Part shown: positions 45,401-60,400 of the stretch, piece by piece | Position numbering within the stretch: position 1 is the stretch's first letter | Layout: every line of letters begins with the position of its first letter | NCBI GenBank assembly: GCA_030533445.1 | Contig: CM060065.1 | Span: forward strand, 6,803,474-6,867,473 | Direction: 5' to 3' | Length of the DNA stretch: 64,000 nucleotides | Origin: Cyprinodon diabolis | Taxonomy: Eukaryota > Chordata > Actinopteri > Cyprinodontiformes > Cyprinodontidae | Notes under the pieces: model-generated | The model's database searches: none | The model's input: only the letters and a program-made list of their open reading frames with translations | Told to the model about the DNA's origin: nothing | Made by a program: the position numbers and the translations under genes

Positions 45401-48400
45401 AAAGTGCATAAGACTAGCATCCTCTCTCATTGTACAATTTATAATATATGTTGACACATTTAGGCAGTGATGCCTAAATGTAAGGATTAAATACTAATAA
45501 CACCGTAGCCCCTTTCACACATAATGCTCAGTTCTTAACTGGGGTCTTTACTGTCAACAATAATTATCGGCTTTCACACAAACAAATTGGTCCCAGTAAA
45601 TTACAGGGTCGTCACTTTTAACCTTACCTGGTAACAGAGGAATGGATGTACCTAATATAAACAGTAGGTGAGAAAAAGGCTTTAAATTGATCCGCAATAT
45701 GCATTTTCAATGTTAAAAATAATAAGGTAAAAATACTGTATGCCGTTTATTTTTTAATAAATGTTAATAAAATATTGTCACACAGAGGTCGTAATTTTGT
45801 TCATTCTTTCTGTAGCGCCAGCCCCGTCCAGATAAAAATAGCCATTAGTAACGTTCAACCTTTTCACTATGAATCAGTGTGAGCTGAATTTGGTGAGAAT
45901 GTGGAAATCACAAGACGCCATTAAGAGGAGGAGGAGGGGAGAGTTGACTGAGGAAAGCTGGTATTTGTTCTGCTGCTGCTGCTAGGAGATGCTAACCCAG
46001 GTGGAGAGCTATGATACAAAGAGCTCCAGTTTCTAAGTGAGGCCGTTAGCGATTAGCATCAGGATCAAAACTTTTTCTCAGATATATCAGAACTATGAGT
46101 TAACTAATGTTGTTAGCTCTAGCTAACGAAATAAACAGTAGATCCTCAGCCAATCTCATTTGTTTATTTCATCACATGTCTTATGTATAACATAGACATC
46201 TATATGATTGCTGGAACTCTCGTGGTGGCTTAACTGATGGCATCGCCGGCGGCCATCTTACTAAAGGCAGTTTCTTTCCTAGGACAGTGAAGGTGAACGA
46301 TTGGCACAAACACAAATCCACTTATTTCCCTGAAATCTAGACACATTTAAAAAATGTTTGGCTTCTTACAAATGTTATTAACGTGGCTACGAATCCGGAT
46401 TCTAGAACATGTTGAAATGGCAGTATTTCCTTTTTAATATGACTTAATTCTGTAGCACAGTTGTGCCTCTCAGCTAAAGCTAGTAAACATCATGTTATCA
46501 AGGCTGAGACCACAATTAGAATTTAATTGCAAGGTTTTATAAACAACAATGATACTATGATCATAGTATCTACGGCCTTTGAATGAGGTGGTATTAGCTG
46601 AAGTGCTTTCCCTTAATCATAGTTGCTAAAATAATGGAATGTAATTTGCCAAACTATGTTGCTACCAGCTTAGCAAGTATGGTTTTAATAAACACGCCCT
46701 GCTTAAAAACGTAAAAACAGTCTACCTCTACTGTATAACCAGGATGTACAGCAACTATAGCTATCTCTATTGTTATGCTTCTATAGGCTTAGACTGCTGG
46801 AGGACATGGAGTCCCTTTTTCATCATTCTGCTTCATTCTATCTCTATTCTCGCACACTGCAGATTTGCTTTTTCTCACAGTAGCTTCATCTAGCCTGTTC
46901 CTGCTATGCTGCTGCTATCAACACCCTTGTTTAAAGATGTTTGAGCTCGGGCTATTTTACAGTGTAGTCCTGTTTTCCTGACTGTGACTGGCTGGATGTG
47001 CTCTCTTCGTCCTCTGACCTGGGAGCTGGCTCGGAACTCGTCTTGCCTGGCTGTGGAGCTGGTTGACAGTTACCTTTTTTCTATCTCTTCTTGTTTTTCT
47101 ATGTCTGCTTCTGTCTCCTTGAACCCCAGTCGGCTTCGGCAGATGGCCGCTCACACTCAGCCTGGTTCTGCTGGAGGTTTCTTCTCATTAAAAGGGAGTT
47201 TTTCCTCTCTACTGTCGCTACAAGCATGTTTGGTGTGAGGGATTGCCTTCAAGTCAATGAGTCGATGTAATCAACTGGTTTGCCTTAGATAGAAAACTTA
47301 AATAAATCAATTTGACTGTATGATCTAATGAACTGTAAAGTTCCTTGAGATGACATGTTGTGAATTGGAGCTATAGAAATAAACTGAATTTAAATGAACG
47401 AGGAGAAAACCCATCTTCAGTATTTAAATTTTTTACAGTATTTGCATCAGACTGAAGCTCTTTTTGCAGAGTTTTTGCTAACCAGTATGTCTGTGCTGGC
47501 GATGCAGCTGAGCCGGAGGTATTCCACAGCTCGCTGCTGTAGCTCCACATCAGCGTTGCGGAGCTGGCTGTCTGAACGGAGGACATCCTGGATCGTGCCT
47601 TTAACCTCCGGGAACAAGTTGATGAACTTGATGTAAGCTGAGAGCAGCAGGGCCCGAGTTGGTACCGAACACAGGTGGAACTTGGAGTGAAGAAGATTGA
47701 ACTGGACCAGAGGGCTGGGGAGAAAAAGATGATAGAAAATTAAACCTTGAAAAACAAGTCTGTTACATAAAACTGCATTGTTTAAAATTGATTTAAAGGC
47801 TAATTAACATGCAATTATTTCAACATTGCTAGCATGAAATGAAAAAAAGATTTCATAAAGTCTGTGTTTTTGCACACAGTGTTTTTTTTCAAATGTTAAA
47901 AGATAAGGTGCTACAATATCCACTGATGCAGTCAGTACCTGGACCGTGGGTCACCAGCAATCAAGTTTCCAAACTCCCCAAGAATGTAACCTCCCACCTT
48001 CACCAGATTCTCATGACAGGCTGGAGCCTGGAGGGCCTACAGGGTATCAACATGGAAGGGAAGAACATTTACTGTGAGGAAAGAAAAGATGCACAACACA
48101 AACAGTGTCCCCAACAAGCAAAACACTGAGCTCAACAGCTACCATTAGAGGCCTAGATTATGATGGTCAATAAGATGAAACTAGTGTTTCAGGAGAAACA
48201 CTTAAAGGACAGATAGGAACAAAAAAGCAGAAAAAATCTGATGATCACTGAGGGTTGATAGGAAAATAGATGAGGGGAAAGAGGCTTAGATTTTTCTAAA
48301 TACTCAGTATGTTATTGTCAGATAAAAAGCCTAATTCATTTGTTCATTGTTTGTGAGAGATCCAGATTTTGGAATGTATTTAAGTATTCCTAATTTAAGT

Positions 48401-51400
48401 TTAAGGTTTTGATAGGACTTTGTAGCCTTGTGGTTATAACATGTCTTAGATGTTTAGTTTGATGAATATCTAATTAATTTTAAAGGAAAAGTGCACTCAT
48501 ATTCAGAATTCAAACTTCTGAAAATACTTTGAATACGAAATTATTCCATACTTTTCAATAAATGATCAGTGTTTTTAATTAGGAGTAATTTTCATGTTAA
48601 TGTGCTTTACTGGAGGCATCCATGTTTGTCAAAGAACACTACTGCCCCCTACTGGTTTGTGACGTCACAGTGCGGTATCGGCTGTTGATCAAGTCCCAGT
48701 GCTGTATCTGGTGTTTGTCACAACGCACTGTTATCCAAGTCATCTTGAAAACATTCTTCTTCCAAATGTTGGCTACATATTACGGGTTTTTTCTCTGGCC
48801 AGAAGTTCGATGGCAAATCCTCCCTCTTCAAGTTGGCAATCCAACGACGAACCCATCCGTGGAGGATCAGGAATCGGAAAGATGTATTACAACATGCTGG
48901 AGATCGGCCTGTTTTCCTGTGTAGTCCTGTTTCTCTCACTGTGACTAACTGGATGTGCTCTCTTCATCCTCTGACATGGGAGCTGGCTCGGAGCTCGTCT
49001 GCCTGGCTGTGTGTTTCCTGGATGGGCCGCCTTTTACAGCTGCTTTCTGTATCTCTGCTTCTGTTCCCTTGAACCCCAGTCGGCCTCAGCAGATGGCGGT
49101 TCACACTGAGCCTGGTTCTGCTGGAGGTTCTTTCTGTTCAAAGGTAGTTTTTCCTCTCCACTGTCGCTACAAGCATGCTCAGTGTGAGGGATTGCCTTTG
49201 AGTCAATGAGTCAATGCAATCAACTGGTTTTCCTTAGATAGAAAACTTTGAATCAATTTGACTGGATGATCTGGTGAACTGTAAAGTGCCTTGAGATGAT
49301 GTGTTGTGAATTGGCGCTATAGAAATAAACTGAATTGAATTAAATTGATTGCGACTGCAATTAAATTCATTAAATCACCGCAGTTTCAGGTATAGATAAT
49401 GATCCATTGATCATTCCCTGCTGACCAGATTTTTCCTTTAAAGTCCAAGATATTTCAGTTTGCGTCGTTAAAAAATGTGATAGAAAACATTGTTCTTTTT
49501 CTTTGTTCACTTGGTTTTTAAATTATTGTACAATATTTCTTTGTAGTGAGCGGGTGTTAATGAAAATATCTCTCGTGTGTGGTTGTGTGTCTACTTGTAT
49601 AAGGGTAAAATATGTAGGAAAGCTATAGCTACGAATATTACCTTTAATTGTATCATCAAACATGCTGAAAGATTGAAGAGGATCATGAAAGAGAAAGTAA
49701 TATGTGCCGGTTTAAAACAGACACACGTCAACTACACTGTGTGCACATCACATATCTCAATATTATATCAAACATTTTCAATACAACGAGGGCCCAATAT
49801 GTCAACAATGAGTTAATGCTCCTCTGCACTTCTCGTTTGCTTTTTATGCACTTATAGATTCTCTCCAACTCGCATTTGGACCCTTCTCTGTGCTCATGTC
49901 AACTTTTGTCAATTTGAAGGTGAAAACATTCTGAAAACATCAACTTGGATTGGCTATTTTTCAATAAATCCCACCTCTTGAGACAGTTTTTTTTCTTTCT
50001 ACTTGTCTCTATGAACACTAGCAAAGCATCTTCAGGCTAATAGTTGTCTTCAAGAGAAGATTTTTTATTGATAACCAACAGTTATCTTTGTCAACAGCTA
50101 ACAGTTTTATAAACACAATATTGGTCATAAAAGGAAAAGTTTTTAGCAGTAAAAGCAAACTCATAGTAAATATCTGTGACCTGTAATAAATAAGGGATCA
50201 TTTAAGTCTCATTTTCCTCAGCATTACAGTCGTAGGGAAGCGGCTGTTCCAAACGCTGCAGTTCTAGATTCTCCCCGACTGGTGCTTTACTTTACACGAG
50301 TGAATAAAGTGAATGTGATTGGTCGTTTATCAAGAGGGCGGGATTGTTGTGGCGGAAGTGTCGCAAGTTTGATTGTGGACGGTTTGTTGGAAGCATCTTG
50401 CTAACCAGTTAGCAACTTAGTGCTAGCAGGTTCCCAATAGGAAATTCCATTGGGACCAAGTAGCACTAAATTGGTGACTTAGAAACGACACTGTCAAGGA
50501 AGCTCAATTTAACCCAACTGATCGAAAAAGCTGTTTTTGTAATTTCTCTGCTCTTTTCTGGATATAAGCTCACAATTTTTTATTTCCCTATTCTATATTT
50601 ATCTCATCTTGAAAGGTATTGAACACAAATTAAGTACATTTGATACTCTGTATCTTTATTAATACAGGGTTCCTACAGCATAAGGCGAGTTAAATTCAAG
50701 ACTTTTTAAGACTTTTTAATGCCACTTGAAATAAAAATTTAAGACCAAATTCACAAGAAACACAAGACAACTTAAGTTGGGACAACTTAACCCAAGGTTA
50801 ACCCAAAGGTTTATTATAACATAAACCACGGCACTAATGTTTCAAATTTTGAAAAGCTTCCCATACAGGAAGAAAGCTAAAAACACACAAATGACAGATA
50901 TATTTTACAAATTATTTAACTGAATTCACCAACTTTGTTTTAGCAGGGAACAAAACAAATTAGTTTTAAAGCCACAACATAACCAGTTTAAAGTCTTTTT
51001 TGTATGGTTTTCTTAGTATGTTTGATTTGGTGATAAGTGGAGGCGTTGCAGAGACAAGGGTGGAACTAAACTGAGAAATACCGGCTGTTTCTCATTAACT
51101 CGATTTTGTTTGAGTTTCCTAAATGTCCTGGCCGCAACAACGCTTTATTGGTTCCGCTATCGGGACGGAACCAATAATTGCGAGCCATTATTTTTTTTTT
51201 ATATATATAAAAAAGAAAATTGTCAATTTTAACGTTTTATTTATATTACAAAAATAAATCATAATAAAAATAATCCTATTTATGATGTTTTTAAAAATTA
51301 AGACCTACGAAAGACTGATTTAAGACATTCTAATACCAATTAAGGCCTTAGTTTTATTTTGAAGAATTCAATGCCTTTTAAGACTTTTTAAGGACCCGCG

Positions 51401-54400
51401 GGAACCCTGTAATACCATGCGAGGAAATATCTTGGTACCCACCTCAAAAACAGTCTTGGCAGCATAGCCTTGGACGTCGTCCTGGTTAATGACGATCTGG
51501 ATCACACGGTACCACACTTCTTCACTCACGTAGTCGCCAGCGATGCGGATCAGGTTGAGAATGGTGTCTACATACCAGGTGTAGTCCACCACATATTTCT
51601 CTGCCAGGATCGCCACCTTCAGCACCTGTGGGTGACAGTCCAGCGGGTTAGGAGAGGATCTTCCTCTCAGACACTTAATGCCGAACGGGTAAGTTTTCAA
51701 TGGCCTACGATCTCCTCTCTGATGGAATAGTCTGCCGTCTCCAAATAGCTCAGCATCTCTGCTACGATCTGCTTGGAGTTGCTGCGGTCACACATGGCGT
51801 AGAGCAGGTCAACGGCCCGCTGGCGGACGCTCACGTCTCTCTCAGTCTGCATAAAGAAAACAAGAAGGAAAGACTTTAACTTTGGATCCTGAGGAGGTCT
51901 TCTGTTGGGTGAGCATACCCCTTCAGACCAGCATACCCATAGTCAATACGTATGCTCAAGACGTCAGATTTGTGTTTCTCCCTTCAGTTTTTTTTTTAAC
52001 AGCAGGGGGAAATCCACCTTGGCTGCATCTTGACGTTGCCTTTGGTCAGACCCATCATGTGGTCCAGAAGCTCACCTTCAGGGCATTGATGACAGTCTCT
52101 ATGTGCGTCTTCACAGCCTCATGGGAGAACTCGGAGCTGGCCAGCGTACACATGCTCTCCAAGGCCAGGTAACGGAGGTTGGTCTCCCTGTGCTGCAGGA
52201 ACTGGCCCAGCTGGTTGCAGGCTCGGACCAACAGGTTGGGTTCGCTGAGAGACAAAAAACAAAAACAGCGTTGACTTCAGGACGCAATAAACAAGCCAGA
52301 TGCCAGCGCGGACAGAGGGGGCGTCCCCTGTCCCCCCTACAGTTAGACCATCATCACAGGCAATGAATTTCACTCACTTGCACTTGTTTTGGACCCTAGC
52401 ACTCGGTTTAGCGCATTCACGTGTAAGGTTAGTGTGTCCCAATAGTTATAGGAGCTAGGGAGAAGTGCCCTTCGACCCTTAATATTATCCCTTAAGATTG
52501 AGTGAGGTTTAGAGCCAACTTGGGAATGAGGTGGCTTCCCAGAAAACTTTGCGAACTCATTCAACGAGACGAGAAATGGCATCCCGCCGTGGGAAAGACA
52601 TGCGCAAATGTGAGTAGTTAATTTTTACAATTAACTATGTATTTTAAAAAGAATATGTCGGAATATCTTAGTTAGATTTATATGTCATATTACTTGCAAG
52701 CACAGCAGTGAAGGAATGTATCCTGGTTAACTGAAAATCCGAAAATTCACCGACAGTAAGACATTGGATCAATGAGCTTGTATCTTACTGCACACCCGAA
52801 AAGATACTATATAATGTTAGAGGAAAACATGCATCTTTGAAAAAATCTGGAGCCCCTTCATAGACATTCTGTCCTCTCTGGACCCAGCTGTCGATGGTGA
52901 CGCAAGTCTTTCTGGACCAGCTTCCAATTAGCCCTTTGCAGGTTCTTCTTATATAACTTCCTCACTTATGTACCTTGATAGAAGTAGTTTGTTTGATTAT
53001 ATGAATGTGCTCAGATTGATGTGTTGTGTACAGAAATGAAAGGATATTGAGAACCATTAAAGAAAGAAGGGTGGGGGTGGGAGGGGAAAAGTTTGTTATA
53101 TTTTGTTTTTTTGTTTTCTTTTGGCGTTAAAAATCTAAAATCATCGTCCTTTTTATTGTGTTGTTGTGTTTGTTTTATAAAATGCAATTTTCACTATAAC
53201 TGTAAATGCTTGGTATACACCATAAATGTCTTGTAAAAGCTTCTGTTAATAAAACAAATCTTAAAAAAAAAAAATTACGTTATCACCATTTCTTTCTTGA
53301 CATGTGGAATTGCCATGCACACAATAGCAGCATGGACGGTGTAACGTTATGCATAAACATCATTGGGCTCGTTTACTGCACAGCGCACACTCACGGTAAC
53401 CGTCATAAGGCATGATTTGTCAGGTTTATGACTAATTTCTCCGTAGAACCTGGGCGAGTGCAGCATTTATTGTTAATAAGAAAAAATGCTTCCAGATGTT
53501 TTCCATAGGTCAGCAGCTCCAATTCAATTCAGCTCTGCAGAAACATGCGCAGGATCCCTTTTAATGTAACAATTAATGTTGAGTCACTAAAAATATGGAG
53601 TTAATTTTGTTCCATTATTGTTCCAAGCAAATAACTCAATTATAAATGGATGTTTGGGAAAAAAGCCATCCAGATATGAAGTTTTAAAATGATTCTTAGT
53701 TCAAAAAAGGTTTTGCAAGTGACTTTGCTGTTTGTTTTCTTTTTAAACTTTTTTCTATTCTTTTTTTACATTTCTCTGGATTTCTCTGGTTTTATGGATT
53801 AAATTATTTTCAAATTATGTTCCAGAGATAACATTTTCTTTACTATAAGCCAAATCTACTCATTTTTGACCAATAAAATGTTTTTAACAACCAGTAGACC
53901 AAAAGGATGCGTCTTCACTCGTCTTCAAAATGTAAAAATATAAAAACAAAAAAAAAATAGATATGATTGAACATGAGAAATAAATCTGCGAAAGAAAAAG
54001 AGAAGTTACTCTCAAAACATTTTTGGGGGATTCGAAAGTTTAATTTCTGGATAGGATTTCTTTTTTCAAATATCCATTTACAAAATGTTTTTTTGTTTGT
54101 CATAAAAAAAAAAAAAATTCCAAGAAGTGCTAAAAAGTGCTTCGCAAACGAAACTTTGAAGAACTTTACTTAAAATTTTTTTTGAGTTAAGCTGGGCATA
54201 CACTGTGTGATAATTTCAATCGTAGCACGCGGCTACAGCTCAAACTGTATAACGAAACAGCAGGGTTTAAAAGTTCACAGCTCACGGTGTTTGTTCTCAC
54301 ACTGTGCAGCACGACGCTATGATGCGATCTACCTGCTCACACTGTACGTCCAAAAACCATATCGGACTCAGCTCCACAGTGAGATGGAGCTACTCGGACT

Positions 54401-57400
54401 CGTCTATCTGGAGCCAAATCAGTAGGAGAGGAATATGAAGCTCACGCGCTGCCTTGGCAATTTGTGCGATTTTGTGCTGAAAGCCCTAAAAAGAAAAGGT
54501 GACAACAAATTTGGACAAAGACATGGCTGAGCTAACGTGGCTACTACGGTCTGTCAATTTTACGGCAAGAACTCCATTTCATTCGCACCCCCGCCATGCT
54601 TCTGGGTTTTTCTCTGAGAGAAAGAAGAAGAATCCTTGTTTGCCCACTGAGCGATTTGCCCATGACCAACTTACGACGACCGACTGAAAATCAAACATAT
54701 TTGATTTTCTCTCGACCTTACGTTTCCTGATGGGGAGGTGGTCATGAGAGGCTGATCTCCCCTCGTTACCCCCTGTACACGACAAGATGCAGGATCAGGC
54801 GAACATTGCCCCAATCAAAAAATTCTGGCACGACTGGAGAATCGGCCCAAAAAGGGCAAAAAATTGTACAGCGTATGCAGGGCTTTATTCATGAGGTGTT
54901 TGCAAAAGATTTATATTTTAAAATGAGCTCATTTTTAAAATGTAGTTTTTGATTAATTTTTTTTTTATAAATGCACAAATTCTTGACCCGCTTTACTTCG
55001 GGGTGGTCTGTGCAGAGACCAATATAAATATAAATGTGTGTATATATATATATATAAAACTTTAAAAACTTTAAAATTAAAATAAAACTTTAAAAACTAT
55101 TTTGAAAAGTAACATTTGAAAAAATCTGGAAATAACTTGGAAAAAAAAAAATATATATATGTAAAACATATAAATAGATATAAAAAAACATTGAAAAATA
55201 AGAAAAAATTGCAACATAATAAAATTAATAAAAAAAAGAAACATTTCTGAAAGTAATAGCAAACTGTAAAATATTGGAGTTGAAGTTTTTGTAATTTTTT
55301 AAAACAAAACAACAAGTGGGTTTTCTACTTTCAGTAATATTGGAACTAATTTCTCTTAATGTTCCTGTCGATGACTGAAGGCTTCCTGCTTTGTTTCATT
55401 CATCTGGAAGGAAAGGAAAGGAAGGAAAAGCAGGTGAACAAAGGAGGAGCAGAAGGAAACCAACCTGTCATGGTGGATGATGAGGGCGATGGCTTCGAAC
55501 AGGACAGCGTTTTTGGCGTTGGAGTGCTGTACCTTCTTGGACTTGGGCGGCTCCTGAGCCTTATTGAGGATGGTCTCCAGGCACTCGGTCAGACGACTCC
55601 GCAGCGCTGCGTCCTCTGCAACATCACAAAATTTTTTCCACCCTTTTCATGAAAAATGTTTGCATCCATGTCCACTCGGCCGATAAAGAGTTTCAGAGGT
55701 GATCTGTTGGTGCCGTAAAGCCTGCTGCTCTGTACCGTACCGGGGGGAGGGTAGCACTGCAGAAGGCGCAACAGTTTGACCGACAGCCACGGCGCAGCAA
55801 CAAAGTAGTAGGTATAGTCCTGCAGGTCGAGGGACGCAGAAGTCACGATCTGTGGAAAAGAAAGAGATCTCAATGGTGAAATCCAGTTTGAACCAGAACA
55901 GACGATGTCGGAGACGGTCAGAGCGGTACCCACCCTGCTGAGCCTGGCCACAGCCAGACACACGGAGGTTTTGAAGTCATCAGGACTCTTCTGGGCCAGA
56001 GTGGTGATGAGGCTGGTAGCTGCGGTGACTACTCCCTGAAAACAGGAACAGATCCTGGTGAGGAAGCCGACTCCATGGCCCATTTACACTATCCTTTTGA
56101 AACCGTGCTGGTTTCAAAGATCGGGCCCAGCATGCTAACCGAGATAACTGTTGAGTGTAAATGGCACGCAGAACTGAACCGGACCACGCCAGATACAACC
56201 AAAGCGCGCTAAACTGGTACTAGTTCATCAGTAGGGCTCGCCGTGGTTCAGTTGACTTAAAATAACGCTACGTTCACACCGCAGCAGGAGCAGCAAAAAC
56301 ACAAGTGCTGCTTTATTTATGAAGCGCGGCTGACGCATCTTTGCTGCTCTGGCTGTGCGGTGGAAAAGTAGGTCTAATGCATGTTGGGCGGAGCTACCCT
56401 ATCCTTTCTTTGCCTGTAACAATGCCAGCTATATTTGCTGTCATCAGTGAGTAAAAAGTAGTTTAAATGTTATTAAGTGAGAAAATCCACCTGAAAACTT
56501 CATCGGTGCAGTAAATTCATCCAGTTATCATCCTGCCTTTAAATATTATTTATCTGTCAGACCCCCGTACACCGGCGGTGCGCTGTCACTGGGAATCCCC
56601 TTCAGCAGCAGCCTCTGGCCTCGCCTCTTTGTGGTTTGCCGCTTCTGTTTGCAGCAGCCGGAAGCAGATCTTAGCGTTTTTCATGTAGGTAATCCAAAAC
56701 GCAGGCATCAGAATAATAAAATTGAACTTAGTGCTACTTGGTCCCAATGGAATTTCCCATTGGGAACCTACTAGCACTAAGTTGCTAATTGGTTAGGGAG
56801 ATGCTTCCGACAAACCGGCCTCAATCAAACTTGCTTGCAAACCTTCCGCCACAACAATCCCGCTCCCTTCATCAACGACGAATCACATTCACTTTATTCA
56901 CTCGTGTAAAGTCGGTACCACTCGGGAGAATTTTGAAATGCAACGGTGGGAACAGCTGCTTCCCAACAACTTTAAATTGAAAACCGCTCAGCGCTCCACC
57001 ATATTTCTTCCTCTCCGCTTACATGCCCTAATCAGATATCAGCCAAGCACATGTCATGAGCACATTTATAAACATGTTTAAGCCAGAATGATTCGACATC
57101 TAACTATGATTTCCCTACGACTTTAATAAATCTGCAGCTAAAGCAGACTGGGAACAGACCGTTACAAGTGGCTGTCGTTGGTAGAATGAGAGAGATGATG
57201 AGATGGGTTTGGTATTCACGCAAAAGATTTAATTCATAACTTTAAGCTTGTTTAATCTTTAAAACAGCAGAGTCTACAAGTTGTTTTTATTGGTGTTTTT
57301 ACGCACCAGTAAAACCAGTATCTACTTCAGTTCTGCAGCAGAGGAACTCCCAGCCTTACCAGGTGCTGATCATTGAGCAGGTGGACCACCCGTGCCGCCC

Positions 57401-60400
57401 ACTCCCCCATTGGCACCAAGTCAGGAGACGTCCTGTTGAGCCGCAGAAGACAGAGAGCGGCGCTCTGCTTCACGCTGTCCAGGGTGTCCCTGGAACAGAA
57501 ACATTAGGCAGCTTAGTCTTCTGTTACACAGCGGCTGGGTGTTACAGGAAGGTTACACTTCATGCTCACATTCTGGGGAAATTTTATTCAGTTTATTTCT
57601 ATAGCGCCAATTCACAACACATGTCAATTCTAGACACTTTACAGTTCACCAGATCATCCAGATAGATTGATGCAATTCCTTTTCTAAGGAAAATGTTTGA
57701 TTGCATCAACTCATTGACTTGAAGGCAATCCCTCACACTAAGCATGCTTGAAGTGAAAGTTGAGAGGAAAAACTCCCTTTTAACAGGAAGGAACCTCCAG
57801 CAGAACCAGGCTCAGAGTGAGCGGCCATCTGCTGAGGCCGACTGGGGTTCAAGGAGACAGAAGATCAAATTTGTATTTCATTAGCTGGATTCTAGATTCA
57901 GAACATTTCAGAGCATTAGCCGCTACGCTGAAATGATTTAGGATGAGACACGTACATTTATCCAAATGTTTACGCAGGTCCCAACAACCAAGACAGAGAA
58001 TAAAAAATTGAAGAAAGGTTGTATTGAAGGGATCCATGATTAGTTGTAACAATGAGCTTCATTTGAGTAACATTTATTCTGTATATCAAAACAAAATACT
58101 ACAAGCATAATGAGGCCTTAATGTATGAAGGTGTATTAGGGCCAGGCTAGGGATTTTTTTCCTTTTATTTCGAGAATAAAGTTGTAATATTATGATGATA
58201 AAGTCGTAAAATTACGTGAATAAATCATAATATCATGAGAATAAAGTCGTAATATTATGAGAATAAAGTCGTAACATTATGAGAATAAAGTCGTAACATT
58301 ATGTGAATAAAGTCGTAATATTACGAGAATGAAGTCATCATACAACAACCCGTTTCAGAAAGAAAGCTTCGAGCTCCGACTAGCATATTATGGCCGACCA
58401 GCTCCACCAATCAGCAACCTGAGTCCACTTTGACATCCTGCCCAATTTGATGCTGGTGCTAAAAGATTTCCTTATTTGTCAAACCAGAGCCAAAGTATAA
58501 CTTCACATGATGCTTGACATTCCGCATTTTAGGGAAGAAAGTTCTTCGTTTAAGAGTTGTCATAAAATACAACTTGTTTGTCGTAATTTCCGGACTTAAA
58601 TCTTTTAAATTTTTTTATTCTGGTAATTTTAAGACTTTATTCTCATAATGTTACGGCTTTATTCTCTTAATTTTATGGCTTTATTCTAGTAATTATAGGA
58701 CTTTATTCTCGTAACTATACGACTTTATTCTCGTAACTATACGACTTTATTCTCGTAACTATACGACTTTATTCTCGTAACTATACGACTTTATTCTCGC
58801 AACTATGCGACTTTATTCTCTTATTCTCGTAACTATACGACTTTATTCTCGCAACTATGCGACTTTATTCTCTTATTCTCGTAACTATACGACTTTATTC
58901 TCGCAACTATGCGACTTTATTCTCTTATTCTCGTAACTATACGACTTTATTCTCGTAACTATACGACTTTATTCTCTTATTCTCGTAACCATACGACTTT
59001 ATTCTCATAATTATATGACTTTATTCTCGTAATTTTATGACTTTATTCTCGTAACTATACGACTTTATTCTCGTAACTATACGACTTTATTCTCGTAACT
59101 ATACGACTTTATTCTCGTAACTATACGACTTTATTCTCGTAACTATACGACTTTATTCTCGTAATTATGTGACTTTATTCTCGTAATTATGTGACTTTAT
59201 TCTCGTAATTATGTGACTTTATTCTCGTGATTTTATGACTTTATTCTCGTAACTATACGACTATATTCTCATAATTTTACGACTTTATTCTCGAAACAGA
59301 AGAAAAAAAAGCTCTAGCCTTGCCCTAATACTTCGTCGTATTAATGCCAGAATAGTCTGCAGAACTAAAAATGTCACTTAAGGCATTTAAAGCAGGGAGG
59401 TTCCCACAGAGTGATGCTCCCAGAGAAAAAATATAAAAATTTCTGCAGTTTGTTCGTTCAGACGACCTTCGGTAAAGCGTTGGACAGCAACAGACGTTCT
59501 TAAACAGGTCTGAAGTTTTTCACAGATTAGATTTTATAGGAAGTGGTTCCACAAAATAAAATTGGATATATCTGGGAAATTCACAAGAAGATGATGAGAC
59601 ATTATTGTGAGGGAGAGTCACACAAATACTGAGCAAAAACTGTTTCAGGTTATTGGTGGGAAAAGAAAAAAAAAAGCTCAAGAGGTGTGAATACTTTGGC
59701 AAGGTTGAAGGCTGTGATACGAAGCAACTGACACTATGGAGTTAATTTTGTTTACATTTTGTTAAAGAAAAAAAAAAAAAAAATCAGTCCATAGATGAAA
59801 CTTTCAAACTTTTTCAATCTGAAAAATTGTTTTAAGAGAAACTTTGCATTTTTCTCAAATTGTATTATTTTTAATTTTCTTTTATGTATTTTTCATATTT
59901 TGTCAACTTCTTCTTTTTTTAGATTTGATATTGTCATAATGTATCTTTTTTCAAAAAACTAAATAATTTAACACAACTGATCATTTATTTATTTATTTTT
60001 TTCAAATAATGTTTTAGTATTTTATTAACTTTTTTTATATTTCCCCCCTGCATTTTTTTTCCCACTAATTGAAATGTCTTTAAATCCACATTAACATGAA
60101 TTCAACACACTGTAGTAAACAGATCAATGAAGGCAGAAGATGTCTTTCAGTGATCAATGCACACATTCAGCGACACACAGGAGCTCTTTCAAGCTGGGCA
60201 CCGTTTCATTCACAACACCTGACCCATCAGAATCAGAAATACTTTAATAATCTCAGGGCGAAATTACTTTCATTTAGGGCTGGGCGATAATTCAATAACG
60301 ATATATATCGATCGATAGACGTGTGGCGCAATAGAAAAAAATAGGCTCGATAAAAGTTCGATAAAGAAACGCAGTTTTCCTTCCTTCTCATTGTAGCCTA

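Noticed and set aside
51470..52172. Plus-strand open frames opposite AP-2 alpha exons
   Set aside because: Antisense shadows of conserved exons.
58610..59292. Regular repeat array, considered as a CRISPR
   Set aside because: Units are directly adjacent with no unique spacers, and the context is a fish MITE; it is a minisatellite.
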